Origin: Carallia brachiata | Taxonomy: Eukaryota > Streptophyta > Magnoliopsida > Malpighiales > Rhizophoraceae | Direction of reading: 5' to 3' | Assembly (NCBI GenBank): GCA_021464245.1 | Contig: JADCRB010000011.1 | Span: 78,686-142,685 of the forward strand | Length of the DNA: 64,000 bases | Shown here: piece by piece, positions 61,722-64,000 of the stretch | How positions within the stretch are numbered: the stretch's first letter is position 1 | Layout: the number at the start of each line of letters is the position of its first letter | Translations under genes and position numbers: made by a program | Notes under the pieces: generated by a model | What the model was told of the DNA's origin: nothing | Seen by the model: the letters and a program-made list of their open reading frames with translations, nothing else | Databases searched by the model: none

Positions 61722-64000
61722 TCACATTCGTGGCTTCTTTGCAATTTGCACGTCGTCATCATAATGACCGCCATCATTCATTTCCTTGTCCATTTTCTTT
61801 CTGGCTAGTATCTTGTTGATCTGGTGCAACTCATTATTGAGCTTCTGGTCCTTGTTTTGCTTCCGCGTCTTCCTGCCATCTTGCATCTTCACGCCAAATT
61901 GGTATGCAGCCTTTGGCATTGCTTCCTTCTGCTCGTTATATTTTGCCCATTCCTCTTCTGTCTCGAAGTCCCAACGATGAAGACGACCTTTTGCCTGTTG
62001 ACACGTGATTCATTTAATCAGCACCAATTCTAAATTCCAGCACAAGGGCATAAAAAATAGCCAACTTCACACAGCGCAAGTCAGTTTTTCACATTACAAA
62101 CATCTTATATCAAAGGTTCAATAAGAGTTGGATAAGCATAACATAAATAGGTTCCTGTGTTCATAACGATAACTAAATTGCATGTCATTATAAAGAAGAA
62201 ACTTATTAGCCGATTAAAAGCATCAGGCATGCTCCCCACTCAATTAGCACAACCAAGGATATTTACTTTCCCACCAAGATAATTCACTTACACGTCCACC
62301 CATGTCCATTTTTGACAGGTCATCTTCATCATCGCTGGCCACTATCTCACGATTATACTCTTGATACCCAGGATAGCATTCGGAGTAACTTTCTGAGATA
62401 AAGTTTGGATCCTTCTCTCGGGCATCCCTTTCCCTCAGTTGTTGAAGCCTCTGATCATCCCGCTTGAACACGGAACCTAAACCCCTATCCTTCTCTTCTT
62501 GAGTCATAAAGCGTGGATCCTGTGGAACATTTGCCCCTGCTTGCATGTCATAAACTTGCACTGGTTGCTGGATATACTGTTCAGGATAAGCCAATTGCTC
62601 AGCATACTGGTACTCTTGCCACTCTCCCTGGTAGCTACCAGCTAATGCTTGTGCTTGCATGACATCATATCCATTCTGAATTCACAAACGATAGAGATTA
62701 CTAAAAAATCCATTGAAAAGAGAGGCAATAGAAAACTTAATGGTAAGCAACAATGTAAGGCCAACTATAAATTGAAAGGTTAGTATCAAGGGTCAGAATT
62801 CAAAAACTCAGAAACCAGTTGCAAAATTTCTATCTGTTTATTTTTCTATGTCACCATGTAAATCTACTTACCAAGTCCTGCCATTGCTGAGGATGGCCAG
62901 ATGGTTCGACTGGGCCATAAGCAGGTCCGCTGAAATAAGAAACTTTTTCCCTGTTTCGAGGAGACTCTTCCATGTCCTCTGATATTGGGCTTTGACTCAT
63001 GTCCTTTCCAGGAACAGCGTAATCAACACCATCTCCAACAAATATATCATCCTCTTCTGCTCTAGCAACAGCTGAAACCTGATTTTCTCGAGGATCAGGC
63101 TGATATTTCTTGGGAGGTGGTGGGGGTGGTGGCAGAATCTCTCTTTCAGTCTTGCTAGAAGAGAAAATGCCATTTGGTTTTGATGGCTTATCCTCTTCAT
63201 CATACCCATTGGCAACAGCAGATATCTTTCCTGCATGGTAAAATAAAGAAAGGGAAACAGCTTTGAGACCCTAATTAAATATGACTATAAAAATTGACCA
63301 ATGCACAGAAGAAGGATGCAAATAAATGCCCAAATTGATACAGATTACACATTGCAACTTCTTCCCATTATGAAAAACTATGGGATAGTCAGATCACCTT
63401 AGGCAAATAATTCTAATATCACAGGGACTTGAATAACTTTAGCCTAATGTTAATGTTGAGACTTGAGACTAAGAGGTCCCAATGTTCAAGTGCCATCCTT
63501 CATCTATCAAAAGAATAATTCTAATGACACAAGAACTTTGCTCATGACATGTGTGAATGGAAACTAAGAACCTGAATTACAATCAAAACAGATTTTCAGG
63601 GCAGTCGTGCAATAAAGATCATAATGCAGGAGTGTTTTTCCATTATGACACTTGGAATGTTATTTCACACACAGAGAATTATGCAGCGAATCATTATGCT
63701 TCTTTCAGGTTCACAGGATTAAATAGGACTCTACCTTTTGCATCTTTCTCCTTCTTTTTCTTCTTAAGGACCTTCCCAGAGGATCCAAGGCGAAGATATG
63801 ACATAATTTTAGCAATTCGATCCAACACAGATCCATCGACACTGACGGTGACCATTTCCTACACAATCCAAAATAAGTATATCACCCAACGTTTTCAGCA
63901 AGAGGTTGTTTCAATACAGTGAAAAAGTACAAACCTCTGGCACGGGACAATCAGCTTTACTTCTGTGTAATGTAGGGAATATCATGAGAATATCCGCCCC
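61722..64000 (-). CDS. SMU2: SMU2/RED-family splicing factor, 3' part (5' end beyond window)
   Basis: RED/IK family protein (suppressor of mec-8 and unc-52 homologue 2), a spliceosome-associated partner of SMU1. Exons visible: 64000-63935 (continues upstream), 63858-63735, 63230-62872, 62675-62292, 61994-61722. All phases agree and no frame break is present. Landmarks: a Lys-rich stretch after GSSGKVLKKKKKEKD, a proline run (PPPPPPPKKYQPDPRENQ), a Tyr/Gln-rich part (EYQYAEQLAYPEQY), then the conserved block ARERDAR-type charged helix, PNFISESYSECYPGYQEYN and DDEDDLSKMDMGGR. The C-terminus is GRLHRWDFETEEEWAKY, AYQFGVKMQDGRKTRKQN and KILARKKMDKE. The extreme N-terminal RED domain lies outside the window. 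Confidence 0.92.

Noticed and set aside
1..64000. CRISPR arrays, operons, riboswitches, rRNA or tRNA genes, or a new defence-like system
   Set aside because: The window is plant nuclear DNA. No regularly spaced repeats, RNA gene folds or clustered unknown genes were found, and all sizeable coding regions belong to known eukaryotic families.

Overview
The window is plant nuclear DNA, most likely from a eudicot. It has GT-AG introns with T-rich 3' ends, AT-rich spacers full of poly-A/T and AT microsatellites, and land-plant gene families (pectin methylesterases, plant FAB1, ARID4, FYVE-SYLF, UNE12/LRL-type bHLH). I cannot name the species. One ambiguous base (47226) marks it as a draft-quality assembly.

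Layout, left to right. (1) 1-10578: two pectin methylesterase (PME) genes in tandem on the + strand. The first is cut by the window edge and carries a pair of compensating frameshifts. The second is a multiply broken copy. (2) 13010-16319: an intact nine-exon RAD51 recombinase gene (+). (3) 17091-24658: a FAB1/PIKfyve-type phosphatidylinositol-3-phosphate 5-kinase gene (-), convergent with RAD51. It has lost its cysteine-rich-domain exon and carries two more frameshifts. (4) 29299-35839: an intact fifteen-exon ARID4-like gene (+), divergent from FAB1. (5) 36987-40923: a bHLH transcription factor gene of the UNE12/LRL group (-), apparently damaged at two points. (6) 44778-45805: a third PME (-) without an inhibitor domain. 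(7) 51764-54316: a decayed RBR-type E3 ubiquitin ligase gene (-) with a LINE RNase H relic in its intron. (8) 56978-59557: a FYVE plus SYLF (Ysc84) lipid-binding protein gene (-). (9) 61722 to beyond the right edge: the 3' part of an SMU2/RED splicing-factor gene (-). The spacers hold Helitron-like and other dispersed repeats, duplications and microsatellites.

The genes do not form a pathway. They cover cell-wall pectin modification, DNA recombination, phosphoinositide signalling, transcription and splicing. The most informative property of the window is its gene order. From memory of Arabidopsis locus numbers, these same families sit beside each other, two or three at a time, at about five separate Arabidopsis loci (RAD51 with PME54, FAB1A with PME44/45, FAB1B with PME26/3, FYVE-SYLF with ARID4 and PME32, SMU2 with PME12/13). 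That fits one ancestral block still contiguous here. I found no new biological system. The other notable points are a deletion junction with an apparent templated filler in FAB1, two GC-AG introns, a PME lacking a catalytic glutamine, and single-base indels in six of the nine genes, which may be real decay or assembly error.
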